A stretch of DNA of 64,000 bases. It comes from Desulfoluna limicola. GTDB lineage: Bacteria > Desulfobacterota > Desulfobacteria > Desulfobacterales > Desulfolunaceae. Shown in pieces: positions 9,804 through 19,353 of the stretch; the stretch's first letter is position 1; each line of letters begins with the position of its first letter. The translations under genes and the position numbers were made by a program. The notes under the pieces were generated by a model. That model did no database searches, was not told the origin of the DNA, and saw only the letters and a program-made list of their open reading frames with translations. Location of the stretch: contig NZ_AP024488.1 of assembly GCF_021654575.1 (NCBI RefSeq), positions 2,689,501 to 2,753,500 on the forward strand, given 5' to 3'.

Positions 9804-9861
9804 CTTTGTTTCGGTGTAAACCTGGAATCATTATAACTATTCAGTTTGCCATCCAATGGAT

Positions 9862-10063
9862 CACCTTTTGATAAACTCTCCGCAAAAACTTCCCGGTTGC
9901 CCCCTCATTTCCCAGCCCAAAGACTCAGCAAAATAAGAGTGTTGCATGCTACCAGATGCTGAAGCGACTGGATTACCGAGAGAGTTGGAGTCGTCAACCT
10001 TACTCACAGGACCTGTTTGTCAAACTTTTCAAAAGTTTGGCCCCCGGCAGGGCCGCCGGAGGC
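9862..10063 (+). repeat. Structured intergenic repeat, variant A2 to arm C
   Basis: Begins with part of the variant arm CTCCGCAAAAACTTCCCGG and ends with arm C (10012-10063), which has the palindrome CAAACTTTTCAAAAGTTTG and GCCGCCGGAGGC. Ends 7 bases from the gcvPB stop codon. Confidence 0.75.
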
Positions 10064-10070
10064 CTGCTTT

Positions 10071-11531
10071 TTAGCCACACAGACAGGGCTTACGTGCGGC
10101 AGTGGTTTCATCGAGGCGGCGCACCTTGCTTCGGGTTGGTGCGTTTTTCAAGAGTTCGGGTGACTCCTTGGCCTCAACGGCGATGGCTTTCAGGGTATCG
10201 ATGAAGTTATCGATATCCTCTTTGGTTTCGGTCTCCGTGGGCTCGATCATAAGGGCGCCATGCACCACCAGCGGGAAGTAGATGGTGGGGGGATGGAAGC
10301 CGTAGTCGATGAGCCGTTTGGCGACATCCAGGGTGGTGATGCCGTACTCTTCCTGTTTCGCATCGGAGAAGACACACTCGTGCATGCAGGTCTGATCAAA
10401 GGCGAGGTGGAAAGTGTCTTTGAGTCGCTCTTTGATGTAGTTGGCATTGAGCACCGCGTGGGCACTGGCCTCTTTGAGCCCTTCGCCCCCCATGGAGAGA
10501 ATGTAGCTGTAGGCGCGCACCATGACGCCGAAGTGACCGTAGAAGGTCATCATCCGCCCGATGGAGTCCGGATAGTCCGTCACCAGGTGGTAATGGTCCT
10601 GTACCTTCTCCACCCTTGGAACAGGCAGAAAGGGGGTCAGGGTCTTGTTTACGGCCACAGGGCCGGATCCGGGACCACCGCCACCGTGGGGTGTTGAAAA
10701 GGTTTTATGGAGGTTGAAGTGCATGACGTCCACACCGATATCCCCCATCTTCACGTAGCCCATCACCGCGTTCAGGTTGGCGCCGTCACCATAGACCAGG
10801 CCGCCCTTTTCATGGACGATATCGCAGATCTCACGAATGTTCTTTTCAAAGAGCCCAAGCGTATTGGGGTTGGTCACCATGATGCCTGCGGTCTCTTCGT
10901 CCATGAGACCGCGAACATCTTCCACCCGCATGATTCCGTCTTCGTTCACCGGAACGGGCACAGGTTTGTAGCCACAGAGAGCTCCGCTGGCGGGGTTGGT
11001 GCCGTGGGCGGTGTCTGGAACCAGCATCTTGGTGCGGGTTTCGCCCTTCTTCTTGTGGTAGGCATAGATCATGAGAATACCCGCCAGTTCGCCATGGGCA
11101 CCGGCTGCGGGCTGAAGGGTCACCGCATCCATGCCGGTGAGCTCCATCAGGTACTGCTCCAGATCGTACATCAGCTTGAGGGCTCCCTGACTGCGTACTT
11201 CTGGAAGCAATGGGTGGGCCTCGGCAAGTCCCGGAAGGCTGGCCTGACGCTCGTTCACCTTGGGGTTGTACTTCATGGTGCAGGACCCCAAGGGGTACAT
11301 GCCGGTATCCACACCAAAGTTCCAGGTGGAGAGACGGGTGTAGTGACGCACCACCTCCACCTCCGAAAGATCGGGAAAGTCGGGGCCATCGCCGGCTAAC
11401 TCGCCGTCAAAAGATACTTCATCCACATCGCACTCGGGCATTGAAAAACCGCAACGCCCCTTTTTCCCTTTTTCCCAGAGAAGGGGTTCGTTCAATATGA
11501 GGCCTGAATCGCCTTGTCTGTATCCGCTCAT
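10071..11531 (-). CDS. gcvPB: Glycine dehydrogenase (decarboxylating) subunit 2
   Basis: C-terminal half of the split P-protein. It carries the PLP that decarboxylates glycine and passes aminomethyl to GcvH lipoate. 486 residues. The PLP lysine lies in HFNLHKTFSTPHGGGGPGSG, and GSCTMKYNPKVNE is the conserved N-terminal block. The start overlaps the gcvPA stop as ATGA, and AAGGAGGTG precedes it, so the two subunits are translationally coupled and probably made in equal amounts. The stop is directly beside a structured repeat. Confidence 0.96.
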   Translation of the reverse strand: MSGYRQGDSGLILNEPLLWEKGKKGRCGFSMPECDVDEVSFDGELAGDGPDFPDLSEVEVVRHYTRLSTWNFGVDTGMYPLGSCTMKYNPKVNERQASLPGLAEAHPLLPEVRSQGALKLMYDLEQYLMELTGMDAVTLQPAAGAHGELAGILMIYAYHKKKGETRTKMLVPDTAHGTNPASGALCGYKPVPVPVNEDGIMRVEDVRGLMDEETAGIMVTNPNTLGLFEKNIREICDIVHEKGGLVYGDGANLNAVMGYVKMGDIGVDVMHFNLHKTFSTPHGGGGPGSGPVAVNKTLTPFLPVPRVEKVQDHYHLVTDYPDSIGRMMTFYGHFGVMVRAYSYILSMGGEGLKEASAHAVLNANYIKERLKDTFHLAFDQTCMHECVFSDAKQEEYGITTLDVAKRLIDYGFHPPTIYFPLVVHGALMIEPTETETKEDIDNFIDTLKAIAVEAKESPELLKNAPTRSKVRRLDETTAARKPCLCG

Positions 11532-12865
11532 GCCGTCACCTCCTTGACCAGCTGGTCGATATCTATTTTCGAGAGGGTCTCCGTCACGCAGAGGAGGTAG
11601 TGGCCCTCGAGTTCCGGATAAAAACGGCCAAGGGGAAGGCCTGCCACAATCATCTTGGAGAGAAGGCGGTCGTAGGTTTTGTCAAAGCCATCAGGGAATT
11701 TCACCACAAACTCGTTGAAGGTGGGCGAGGCAAAGGGAATCTCCACACCCGCTTCGACGAGCTTTCGTTTCAGGTATTCGGCTTTGTTGTGGTTAATCTG
11801 AGCAAGCCGCTTAAACCCGCTGCCGCCAAGGGAAGCCATGTACATGGCCGCGTTCATGGCGCACAGGCCGTTGTTGGAGCAGATGTTGGAGGTGGCTTTC
11901 TCGCGCCTGATGTGCTGCTCACGGGCGGCCAGGGTGAGCACAAAGCCGCGCTTGCCGTCCAGGTCCGTGGTGGTGCCCACGAGGCGACCGGGAAGCTGCC
12001 GCATGTAGGCCTTGGTGCTGGCCAGAAGCCCCAGGCCGGGCCCCCCGAATGATTTGGGAATCCCAAGACTCTGGCCGTCACCGGCCACGATGTCCACACC
12101 CTGGCTGCCGGGATCCTTCAAGAGCCCCCAGGAGATGGCCTCGGTAAAGGAGCCGATCATAAGGCCTTTTTTTGCATGGATCACATCGGCAAAACTCTGA
12201 AGGTCCTCCACCACCCCAAAGAAGTTGGGAGACTGCACCGCCACCGCGGCGATACCGTCCATGACTTCAAGGGCGGAGAGATCGGTACGACCATCTTTTC
12301 CGTAAGGAACCTCAACCACCTCGATCCCTGCAGGGCCCATATAGGTCCGGATGACATCCCGATGAAAGGGGTGGCAAAGGGCGGAGACGGCCACTTTGTT
12401 CTTTTTCGTTTTTCGGACAGCCATCAAGAGAGCTTCGGAAAGGCCTGTCGCACCGTCGTAGTGGGAGGCCGTGGCCACGTCCATACCGAGAAGGCGGGTC
12501 ACCAACGTCTGAAACTCGTAGATCCCCTGGAGCGTGCCCTGGCTGATTTCCGGCTGGTAGGGGGTGTACGCCGTGGCGAATTCCTGGCGGGAGAGAAGGT
12601 AGGGAACCGATGACGGAATGTGGTGATTGTAGCTTCCTGCCCCAATGAACACCCGGTACTCGCTTGAGGGGGCCATGGTGGCGGCCAGGGCATCCATGTG
12701 GGCGTTGAGCTCCCACTCGCTCATGGCCTTCGGCAAATTTAAAGGCTCTTTGTTCCGGCACGCTTCGGGGATGGCCTCGAAAAGCTCATCCACCGTGTCG
12801 ACGCCGATGACCTCAAGCATCTCCTTGATGTCTTCCTGGGTATGAGGCAAATAACGCATCTTCAT
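11528..12865 (-). CDS. gcvPA: Glycine dehydrogenase (decarboxylating) subunit 1
   Basis: N-terminal half of the split glycine decarboxylase, forming the alpha2beta2 P-protein with GcvPB. 445 residues, normal length. Begins MKMRYLPHTQEDIKEMLEVIG, with the typical FIGAGSYNHHIP and YQPEISQGTLQGIYEFQ blocks. It lacks the PLP lysine, as expected for this subunit. AGAGG lies just before ATG 12865; the ATG two codons later is equally possible. It lies between gcvH and gcvPB. Confidence 0.95.
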   Translation of the reverse strand: MKMRYLPHTQEDIKEMLEVIGVDTVDELFEAIPEACRNKEPLNLPKAMSEWELNAHMDALAATMAPSSEYRVFIGAGSYNHHIPSSVPYLLSRQEFATAYTPYQPEISQGTLQGIYEFQTLVTRLLGMDVATASHYDGATGLSEALLMAVRKTKKNKVAVSALCHPFHRDVIRTYMGPAGIEVVEVPYGKDGRTDLSALEVMDGIAAVAVQSPNFFGVVEDLQSFADVIHAKKGLMIGSFTEAISWGLLKDPGSQGVDIVAGDGQSLGIPKSFGGPGLGLLASTKAYMRQLPGRLVGTTTDLDGKRGFVLTLAAREQHIRREKATSNICSNNGLCAMNAAMYMASLGGSGFKRLAQINHNKAEYLKRKLVEAGVEIPFASPTFNEFVVKFPDGFDKTYDRLLSKMIVAGLPLGRFYPELEGHYLLCVTETLSKIDIDQLVKEVTA

Positions 12866-13006
12866 TGTCCTCTTAAGATGTTGTCACCCCGAGTCGATGA
12901 AGGAAGCCGCTGAACGTCCTTCCTCTCCAAAGGGTCAAACCGGTTTGCCGGCGGGCAAAGCCCCGCCGGCAAGCCGCTGTATTTCCGTCCCGGACCTGGG
13001 GTCTTA

Positions 13007-13405
13007 TCAGCTGTTGAGCAAATCCAGGTAAGCGGCCTTGTCCAGCATTGCGTCCAGCTCGGACATGTCCGCAGGCTTGATGCGGATCAACCACCCTTCG
13101 CCGTACGGATCGGTGTTGACCAGAGCCGGGTCATCCTCGAGGGCCTCGTTCACGGCCACAACCTCGCCGCCTAAGGGCATGTAAAGTTCGGATACAGCCT
13201 TTACCGATTCCACGGTGCCGAACTCCTCACCCTTGTCAAAGCTGTCCCCTTCGCCGGGAAGCTCAACAAAAACGATATCTCCCAACTGATCCTGGGCGTA
13301 GTCCGCAAGGCCGATAACCACTTCATCCCCCTCTACCCTGGCCCACTCATGGTCCGTGGCGTACTTGACATCTTCTGGCAAAACAAGCTGGCTGATCTCT
13401 TTCAT
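13007..13405 (-). CDS. gcvH: Glycine cleavage system H protein
   Basis: Lipoyl carrier that moves the aminomethyl group between P-, T- and L-proteins. 132 residues. The lipoylated lysine is in GTVESVKAVSELY. Typical start region YATDHEWARVEGDEVVIGL, and C-terminal GEGWLIRIKP. AGGAGAGG lies just before ATG 13405; the longer frame to 13447 has no such signal. It follows gcvT and precedes gcvPA, and is the likely client of the downstream LipB and LipA. Confidence 0.96.
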   Translation of the reverse strand: MKEISQLVLPEDVKYATDHEWARVEGDEVVIGLADYAQDQLGDIVFVELPGEGDSFDKGEEFGTVESVKAVSELYMPLGGEVVAVNEALEDDPALVNTDPYGEGWLIRIKPADMSELDAMLDKAAYLDLLNS

Positions 13406-13568
13406 GGGTCCTCTCCTTTGCAGGGTGTGCTTCCTGCCCCGAATCACACGGCCTTACTTGTGTTTTGGCGGTGTCATAAACGGGCATCTCATATGGGTGG
13501 ACTATCCGAACCTTTTCGCGCGTGGTTCGGGCGTTCATGCTGAACCCGGGCCTGCCGGGCTCAAGCTG

Positions 13569-14843
13569 CTACAACATCTTTTTCATGGGCTGGCGAGCCG
13601 TTCGCCCGGGGCGGATATCCGACACAATTTCCACCGGTATTTTTCGTTTGCCATCTGTGAGCACAACGGACTCACCGGGAGCGACGGGAACGGTCAGACG
13701 GACAAACCCACAGGAAAGCCCCCGCACTTTGGCCCCTTCGGGCAGATCGCCGGCAACGGAGCAGACAATACTCCCCTCGTGCCGCCCCAACGAGACATCC
13801 GTGGTGCAGGTCAGGATGGTCCCGATGGTTTCCCCCTGTTCGTTGAGGACACCACTGCCCTCCCCTGCGGGGATTTTGCGGGGGTCAAACCCGGCAAAGG
13901 GAACCGTGTAGAACACCTCGGTGGCGCTTTCAAGGGCTTGGCACCCCTGAAAATGCTTGGTGAAGGCCTTCTTCTCAGCGTCCCATGGGAGGGTAAAGTC
14001 CCAAGGGTGATTCATGAAGGCCCAGTCCCCAATGTCCTGATGGGAGAGGGGCAACACGGCTCCGGCCCTCAGGGAATCGCGGGAGGCCAGGCCGCAGGCG
14101 CAGATGCCTGAGGCTTTGCCCGCCTCAAGGAGGGCCGTCCAGGTCGACTCGGTTTTTTCCGGAACCACAAAAATTTCAAAACCGAATTCACCGGTGTATC
14201 CGGTACGTGAAAGAAGAATGGGGGTGCCGTCGTTAAGGCGGGCCTGGTTAGCCTGGGGAGCGCGGGCATCAAAGTGCCCTTTGAAGGAGAAGTAGGGCAT
14301 CTTGGCAAGGACCGTCTCGGGGTCCTCAAGAATGGAGGCCAGAATCTTTCCGGCGCGGGGGCCCTGGATGTCGATTTTGCCGATGCTGTCTGTGAGATCG
14401 GTGATGATGCTTAAGCGACCATCCGAGTGCTGTTCCAGCTTCTGAGCGATGGCGCTTCCCATGCCGGCGTTCACACAAACCATGTAATTCTCTGCGCCAA
14501 GCATATAAACCAGCGCATCGTCCATGACGTGGCCCTTGTCGTTTAAAAAGGCACCATAAACAGCCCGACCGGGAACCAGGGGCCCCTGGTCTTTACCTAT
14601 GCACCGGGCCAGATCTTTGGAGAAGCACTCCTGAAGCAGGGCAAAGGACCCTCCGCCATCCACGAGAATCACCGCCATATGGCTGGTATCGAAGAGGCCG
14701 GCCGCCGTAAGCACCGTCATGTGCTCTTCTCGGGTACCGCCGCCATACCAGAGAGGCATCTCATAGCCTCCGAAATCCGCCATATTGGCACCGTTTTCAC
14801 GGTGCCAGGAGTGCAAGGGTGTTTTTTTTACCTGAGGATCCAT
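13569..14843 (-). CDS. gcvT: Aminomethyltransferase (glycine cleavage T protein)
   Basis: Releases ammonia from aminomethyl-lipoyl-GcvH and makes 5,10-methylene-tetrahydrofolate. About 424 residues, longer than the common 360-370. Family blocks TPLHSWHRENGANMADFGGYEMPLWY, FDTSHMA, IDIQGPRAG and SRTGYTGEFGFEIF are visible. AGGAAA lies 6 bases before ATG 14843; the frame is open to 14981, but that part looks non-coding. First gene of the gcvT-H-PA-PB-lipB-lipA series. C1 units made here could also feed folate-linked methyl metabolism at 40-49 kb (inference). Confidence 0.94.
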   Translation of the reverse strand: MDPQVKKTPLHSWHRENGANMADFGGYEMPLWYGGGTREEHMTVLTAAGLFDTSHMAVILVDGGGSFALLQECFSKDLARCIGKDQGPLVPGRAVYGAFLNDKGHVMDDALVYMLGAENYMVCVNAGMGSAIAQKLEQHSDGRLSIITDLTDSIGKIDIQGPRAGKILASILEDPETVLAKMPYFSFKGHFDARAPQANQARLNDGTPILLSRTGYTGEFGFEIFVVPEKTESTWTALLEAGKASGICACGLASRDSLRAGAVLPLSHQDIGDWAFMNHPWDFTLPWDAEKKAFTKHFQGCQALESATEVFYTVPFAGFDPRKIPAGEGSGVLNEQGETIGTILTCTTDVSLGRHEGSIVCSVAGDLPEGAKVRGLSCGFVRLTVPVAPGESVVLTDGKRKIPVEIVSDIRPGRTARQPMKKML

Positions 14844-15171
14844 ACGCTTTTCCTTTCCACCTGTTGACATGATCATGACACGGGGTTGATCCCGAGCGGG
14901 CGTAACTGGGATACATACAGAGAAAAAGCACCGACGAGAGAGAAGAGCGTAAGGAGAGAGCGGGAAGGGAACTGCGGTCAAGGCTCTGATGAAAACCTGT
15001 CCATCCTGTGAAAACCCGAGACATCATAATCACCTGCCAGAGTTTTCTCCGGTGTCACCCTGTTTGACGAGAGAATCGCGTTCACCCCAATCAGAAGAGA
15101 CCGGAACATCCTGATGGCTTTCCACAGACGCCTAAATAGGCGCCTGTAAAGCCACCACCTCATTAATTCAC
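14844..15171. other. Intergenic region between lrp-type gene and gcvT
   Basis: About 330 bases upstream of gcvT on the minus strand. It holds a long hairpin (15116-15153) and a weaker CCGGAG-AAAA-CTCTGG hairpin near 15035-15050. I could not match the glycine riboswitch consensus with confidence. Confidence 0.5.
15116..15153 (-). terminator. Long hairpin between the Lrp gene and gcvT
   Basis: On the minus strand GGCTTTACAGGCGCCTA, a two-base loop, then TAGGCGTCTGTGGAAAGCC. The stem is nearly perfect. It lacks a U tract, so it may be a factor-dependent terminator, a processing site or an operator rather than a classic terminator. Confidence 0.5.
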
Positions 15172-15660
15172 CTACAACAGATAGGGTACCTTCAAATTGT
15201 ACCCTTTATAGACAACGAAGGTCTCCACGGACTGGATATCCTTTACCTTGGAGAGCTCTTCGGTGTAGAATTCAAGCAGTCCGTATCCCTCTTTGAACAG
15301 CACCTGAACAATCAGATCATACCGACCCGTCACAACACTGACCGATACAACCCCTTTAAGGCGACTGATCTCCTCGCCTTTGTCCACCAGGTTGACGTGG
15401 TTGATGTTCATCCCCACAATCACCACCCGATGCCCCCGCAGGGATTCCGGATTGACCAGGCCCGTCACATCAAGAACGCCCTCGTCCTGAAGACGCCTGA
15501 CCCTGGCCCGCACCGTGTTTTCGGTGATGGCAAGCTCTTCGGCAATCTTCTTAAAGGACCTGCGTCCATCCCGAAGCAGCTTCATGATCGCAATGTGGGT
15601 CTCGTCGATGTTCATAGACTCTCTCTTGTCGGATTGGTTCTTCTCGTCATCAGTAAACAT
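15172..15660 (-). CDS. Lrp/AsnC family transcriptional regulator
   Basis: Amino-acid-responsive DNA-binding protein. An N-terminal winged helix-turn-helix (MNIDETHIAIMKLLRDGRRS, then TENTVRARVRRLQDEGV) is followed by a RAM/AsnC ligand domain with GRYDLIVQV. The ATG at 15660 has GAAGGA three bases upstream. An internal ATG at 15615 would give a more typical Lrp N-terminus and is a real alternative. It is upstream of gcvT on the same strand and divergent from lpdA, so control of glycine cleavage genes is likely but inferred. Confidence 0.9.
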   Translation of the reverse strand: MFTDDEKNQSDKRESMNIDETHIAIMKLLRDGRRSFKKIAEELAITENTVRARVRRLQDEGVLDVTGLVNPESLRGHRVVIVGMNINHVNLVDKGEEISRLKGVVSVSVVTGRYDLIVQVLFKEGYGLLEFYTEELSKVKDIQSVETFVVYKGYNLKVPYLL

Positions 15661-15717
15661 AAATCCTTCACTTTCTGTCAATAATTTTTTTATATTTTTA
15701 TGTATACAGCAATAATG

Positions 15718-15747
15718 TTGACAATTTTTCATGTTTTACTTAATAAT
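15718..15747 (+). promoter_or_regulatory. Sigma-70-type promoter for lpdA
   Basis: TTGACA (15718), 18-base spacer, AATAAT (15742-15747), about 125 bases before the lpdA start, in the divergent region shared with the Lrp-type gene. Confidence 0.5.
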
Positions 15748-15872
15748 CCCACAAAACCACCATCACCACACCACCCGCAGCCGGATCCTGTTGAAAACCG
15801 CCCCTTTCCGACCAGTGGCCCTTGAATCCACGCGGTTTTCACCCATAAGAATCCGCACCAAGGAGAAAACGT

Positions 15873-17306
15873 ATGGCAATGAAAGTCACCATCATTGGAG
15901 CCGGACCTGGCGGCTATGTCGCAGCCTTGAGGGCTGCGTCCCTGGGCGCTGAGGTCACTGTCGTTGAAAAAGAAAGCGCAGGCGGAACCTGCCTCAACTG
16001 GGGATGCATCCCGTCAAAAATCATGAAGAACAGCGCTGATCTGATGGAAAAAATGGCCCATAGTGAGACCTTCGGACTCTCGCTGGAGGGTGCCGTCTCC
16101 GTGGACATGGAAAAGCTCATGGAACGCAAGCGCTCCGTTATTTCCGCCCAGCAAAAGGGCATTGAAGCGCTGTTTAAAAAGGCCGGGGTCACTTACCTTC
16201 TTGGAACGGCCAGAATCACAGGCAAGGGCAACCTTTCCGTTGCAGGGGAAAACGGTGAACTCACCGATGTAATCTGGGATAATCTTATCATTGCCACGGG
16301 TACCGTGCCAATGGCCTTGTCCGATTTTCCCTTCGATGGCAAGCGGGTGATCTCCAGCAACGAGGTGCTCAGTCTCACCGAGGTCCCTGAAAGCATCGCC
16401 ATTGTTGGCGGTGGCGTCATCGGCTGCGAATTTGCGTTTATCCTCAATGCTCTGGGTTCACAGGTCACCCTTATTGAGGGAATGAGCAGGGTCCTGCCCA
16501 TCGACTCTGTGGAGGAGGAGTGTTCCAAGATCCTGACCCGTGAGATGAAAAAAAAGAAAATAAAAGTTCTCACCAACCGCACCGTTACGGCGGTGGACAC
16601 AACGGAAACAGGTGCCCGCGTCACCATCGGCCCCTCGCCCTTTGCGGAAAACCTCAAGCCCAAAGAAAAAGAGGAGACGACAGAAGAGGTGTCCATGGTG
16701 GCCTTCTGTGTCGGCCGCAGCCCCAACTCATCGGGCATTGGCCTTGAAAACACCGACGTCACGGTAACCGCGCGGGGATGGATCCCGGTGAACGACCGGA
16801 TGCAGACCAGCGACCCATCCATATACGCCATCGGTGACATCACCGGACCTGAACGGATCATGCTGGCCCACGTCGCCTCGGCCGAGGGGATCGTGGCCGC
16901 CGAGAACATCATGGGCGACTCCCGTGAGATGGACTATCATGCCATCCCCAACGGCATCTTCACCATGCCCGAGGTGGCCTGCACCGGCCTCACTGAAAAA
17001 CAGGCGCACGCCCGTGGCATGGATGTTCGCACCGACACGGTCCTCTTCCGCACCATCGGCAAGGCCCAGGTCCTGGGCGAAATTGCCGGCCAGGCCTCCA
17101 TTGTCTCGGAGACCGACTCCGGCCGCGTGGTGGGCGTCCACATCACCGGCCCACACGCCACCGACCTCATCGCCGAAGGGACCCTTGCCGTAAACAAGGG
17201 CCTCACTGTCACCGACCTGGCCGAAACCATCCACGCCCACCCGACCCTTGCCGAGGTGATGATGGAAGCCGCCATGAAGGGCTCTGGACACGCCCTTCAC
17301 GGCTAA
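15873..17306 (+). CDS. lpdA: Dihydrolipoyl dehydrogenase
   Basis: FAD-dependent L-protein/E3 that reoxidises dihydrolipoamide with NAD. 477 residues. FAD motif GAGPGGY, redox-active GGTCLNWGCIPSK, NAD motif GGGVIGCEF and C-terminal catalytic HAHPTLAE are all present. AAGGAG lies before ATG 15873. It is divergent from the lrp-gcv-lip block, so it most likely completes the glycine cleavage system. It could also serve the E1 fusion at 24-26.6 kb, but no E2 gene is near. Confidence 0.95.
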   Translation: MAMKVTIIGAGPGGYVAALRAASLGAEVTVVEKESAGGTCLNWGCIPSKIMKNSADLMEKMAHSETFGLSLEGAVSVDMEKLMERKRSVISAQQKGIEALFKKAGVTYLLGTARITGKGNLSVAGENGELTDVIWDNLIIATGTVPMALSDFPFDGKRVISSNEVLSLTEVPESIAIVGGGVIGCEFAFILNALGSQVTLIEGMSRVLPIDSVEEECSKILTREMKKKKIKVLTNRTVTAVDTTETGARVTIGPSPFAENLKPKEKEETTEEVSMVAFCVGRSPNSSGIGLENTDVTVTARGWIPVNDRMQTSDPSIYAIGDITGPERIMLAHVASAEGIVAAENIMGDSREMDYHAIPNGIFTMPEVACTGLTEKQAHARGMDVRTDTVLFRTIGKAQVLGEIAGQASIVSETDSGRVVGVHITGPHATDLIAEGTLAVNKGLTVTDLAETIHAHPTLAEVMMEAAMKGSGHALHG

Positions 17307-17730
17307 CGGGGTGTGCCACTTCGAAAGCGGGTTTGAAATGATGGTTCCCTGCCCTGCCCATTGCCCGCACCGCTTGGGCATTGGGCCGGGAGCCACCCTT
17401 AAGCTGCCGCCCAGGAGGCAGGGTGCGCTTGCGCACGGTGATGCCCCCCTGAAAATTACACGGATGTTCCAAACACATGCTGTGCAAGCGCACCTTGATA
17501 TGATGGGCTGCCCCATCCCCCCTCCCACGCATCGTCCCTTGCAGCCATCCCCTTCTGTGCTATAGTAGCAGAACAGAGAACAAACCAACGTCACTTGGCA
17601 TCCGACCTCCCCGTTGCCAAACGAAGATGCGTTTTTCGGCCCTACGAAACCTGTTTACCAACGTTTCAAAAACTTGCCCCCGGCAAGGCCACCGGAGGCT
17701 GCCCATTGACCCCAAAACAGACGGTCGCCT
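17307..17730. repeat. Intergenic region with two repeat fragments
   Basis: 17311-17335 holds a short A-arm fragment (GGTGTGCCACTTCGAAAGCGGG). 17650-17699 holds a full arm C ending GCCACCGGAGGC. No gene was seen between lpdA and the regulator. Confidence 0.65.
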
Positions 17731-19353
17731 ATGACGCACCCCGCAGAGAGTTTGAAGCTTGAGCTGAAATTTTCCGACCGAATCGGCATTGTCGCCGATC
17801 TGGCCCTGGCGGTCTCATACATGAGGCTCAACATCATCTCAATGGAGGTGGTGCAGGATGAAGGGGTCGCCATCGTCTACATCGAGCTGGATCACACCGA
17901 CGTCCTCAGCCCCGATATCACGGAGGTCGTTCGCGCCTTCAGCGATCTCAAGGGTGCCGACTCGGTCCGAATCGTCCGAACCCTTCCCCAGGAGCGAAGG
18001 GAAAAACACTACCAGGCTATTTTTGACGGCGTCTCCGAAGGCATCATCGCCACCGATGAAACAGGCCGTATCACCACCGTCAATCCCGTAGCCTGTCGCA
18101 TCCTCGGCTACGAAGCCCACCTCGTTCTCGGCAGGAATGTCCATGAGATCAAACCCAACAGCAACATCCTTCTCGAATGCATGGCACAGCGCAGAACCCT
18201 GAGTCGCCGTGAGGCCCTTGTCACTCCCCGTGGACGGGTGGAATTCTACGCCTCTGCCCAGCCCATCCACGACTCCGGTGGACGATATGTGGGGGCTGTG
18301 GTGCTCATGAAAGATCTCAAGGAGGTGCGAAAGATGGCGGAAGAGGTCGCCTCACCGCCCATCGCCACCTTCAACTGTTTTGTGGGGAAAAGCCTGGGCG
18401 TAAAAAATGCCATCCGCCTGGCACAGCGCATCGCCCCCACCGACGCCACCGTCTCAGTCCGGGGTGAAAGCGGTACGGGAAAAGAACTTTTTGCCGGAGC
18501 CATCCACTTTGAAAGCGGGCGCAAAGGCCCATTTATCCCCATCAACTGCGCTGCCATGCCGGAGTCCCTGCTTGAAAGCGAACTGTTCGGATACGCCGAC
18601 GGGGCCTTTACCGGAGCGCGAAAAATGGGAAAACCCGGCCTCTTTGAGGTGGCAAACGGGGGCACTCTCTTTCTCGATGAAATCGGCGAGATGCCCGCTG
18701 GCCCCCAGGCCAAAATCCTGCGTGTCCTCCAGGAGGGGCTGGTGAGGCGCATCGGTGGAGCGCAAGAGATCCCCATTGACACACGCATCATCACCGCCAC
18801 CAACAAGAATCTTGAAGAGATGGTCCAGAAGAGACTCTTCCGCGAAGATCTTTACTACCGTATCAACGTTGTTCCTGTCCATATCCCTCCCCTTCGGGAA
18901 CGGCGGGAGGACATCCCGCTGCTTGCCGGTTACTTCCTCGATCTCCTCACCGAGAACCTCGGAAAGCAGCGCCAGGTTATCTCCAATGAAGCCATGGAAA
19001 AGCTCACCGGCCACCACTGGCCCGGCAATGTCCGTGAGCTGAAAAATGTGATGGAGCGGGGTGCCATCCTCGGTGACGGCAAGGTTGTCGAGAGGACAAA
19101 CATTCTCTTCAGCCATGAAGTCAATATCGCCCCCCTCACCGTAAACGGGGCTCCTTCGGGAGTTGGGAACTTAAGGGATCTCACCGCACGATTTGAAACC
19201 GAGGTCATTATACGGGCCGTGCGGGACGCGGGGAGCATACGCAAAGCCGCAGGTCGCCTTTCCATTTCCCACACAGCCCTTCTCAACAAAATAAAAAAAT
19301 ACGGCATCAAGGTGGAAACAAAACACACCACTGGTTCGTATTCGTTCCAATAG
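17731..19353 (+). CDS. TyrR-like sigma-54-dependent activator (ACT-PAS-AAA+-HTH)
   Basis: 540 residues. An N-terminal ACT-like domain (about 1-75) is followed by a PAS domain (about 90-195, HYQAIFDGVSEGIIATDETG), an AAA+ domain with Walker A GESGTGKE, the sigma-54 contact GAFTGA and LFLDEIGEMP, and a C-terminal Fis-type HTH. This is the TyrR domain order, but with an intact GAFTGA, so it should activate sigma-54 polymerase. The start at 17731 has only a weak ribosome site. A -24/-12 promoter before the next gene, ald, makes alanine metabolism its likely target; an amino acid ligand for the ACT domain is inferred. Confidence 0.92.
   Translation: MTHPAESLKLELKFSDRIGIVADLALAVSYMRLNIISMEVVQDEGVAIVYIELDHTDVLSPDITEVVRAFSDLKGADSVRIVRTLPQERREKHYQAIFDGVSEGIIATDETGRITTVNPVACRILGYEAHLVLGRNVHEIKPNSNILLECMAQRRTLSRREALVTPRGRVEFYASAQPIHDSGGRYVGAVVLMKDLKEVRKMAEEVASPPIATFNCFVGKSLGVKNAIRLAQRIAPTDATVSVRGESGTGKELFAGAIHFESGRKGPFIPINCAAMPESLLESELFGYADGAFTGARKMGKPGLFEVANGGTLFLDEIGEMPAGPQAKILRVLQEGLVRRIGGAQEIPIDTRIITATNKNLEEMVQKRLFREDLYYRINVVPVHIPPLRERREDIPLLAGYFLDLLTENLGKQRQVISNEAMEKLTGHHWPGNVRELKNVMERGAILGDGKVVERTNILFSHEVNIAPLTVNGAPSGVGNLRDLTARFETEVIIRAVRDAGSIRKAAGRLSISHTALLNKIKKYGIKVETKHTTGSYSFQ

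Noticed and set aside
14980..15060. Possible glycine riboswitch upstream of gcvT (ACACCGGAG, CTCTGGCAGG)
   Set aside because: Some pieces resemble the aptamer, but the conserved core and paired layout could not be matched by eye. A covariance-model search would settle it.
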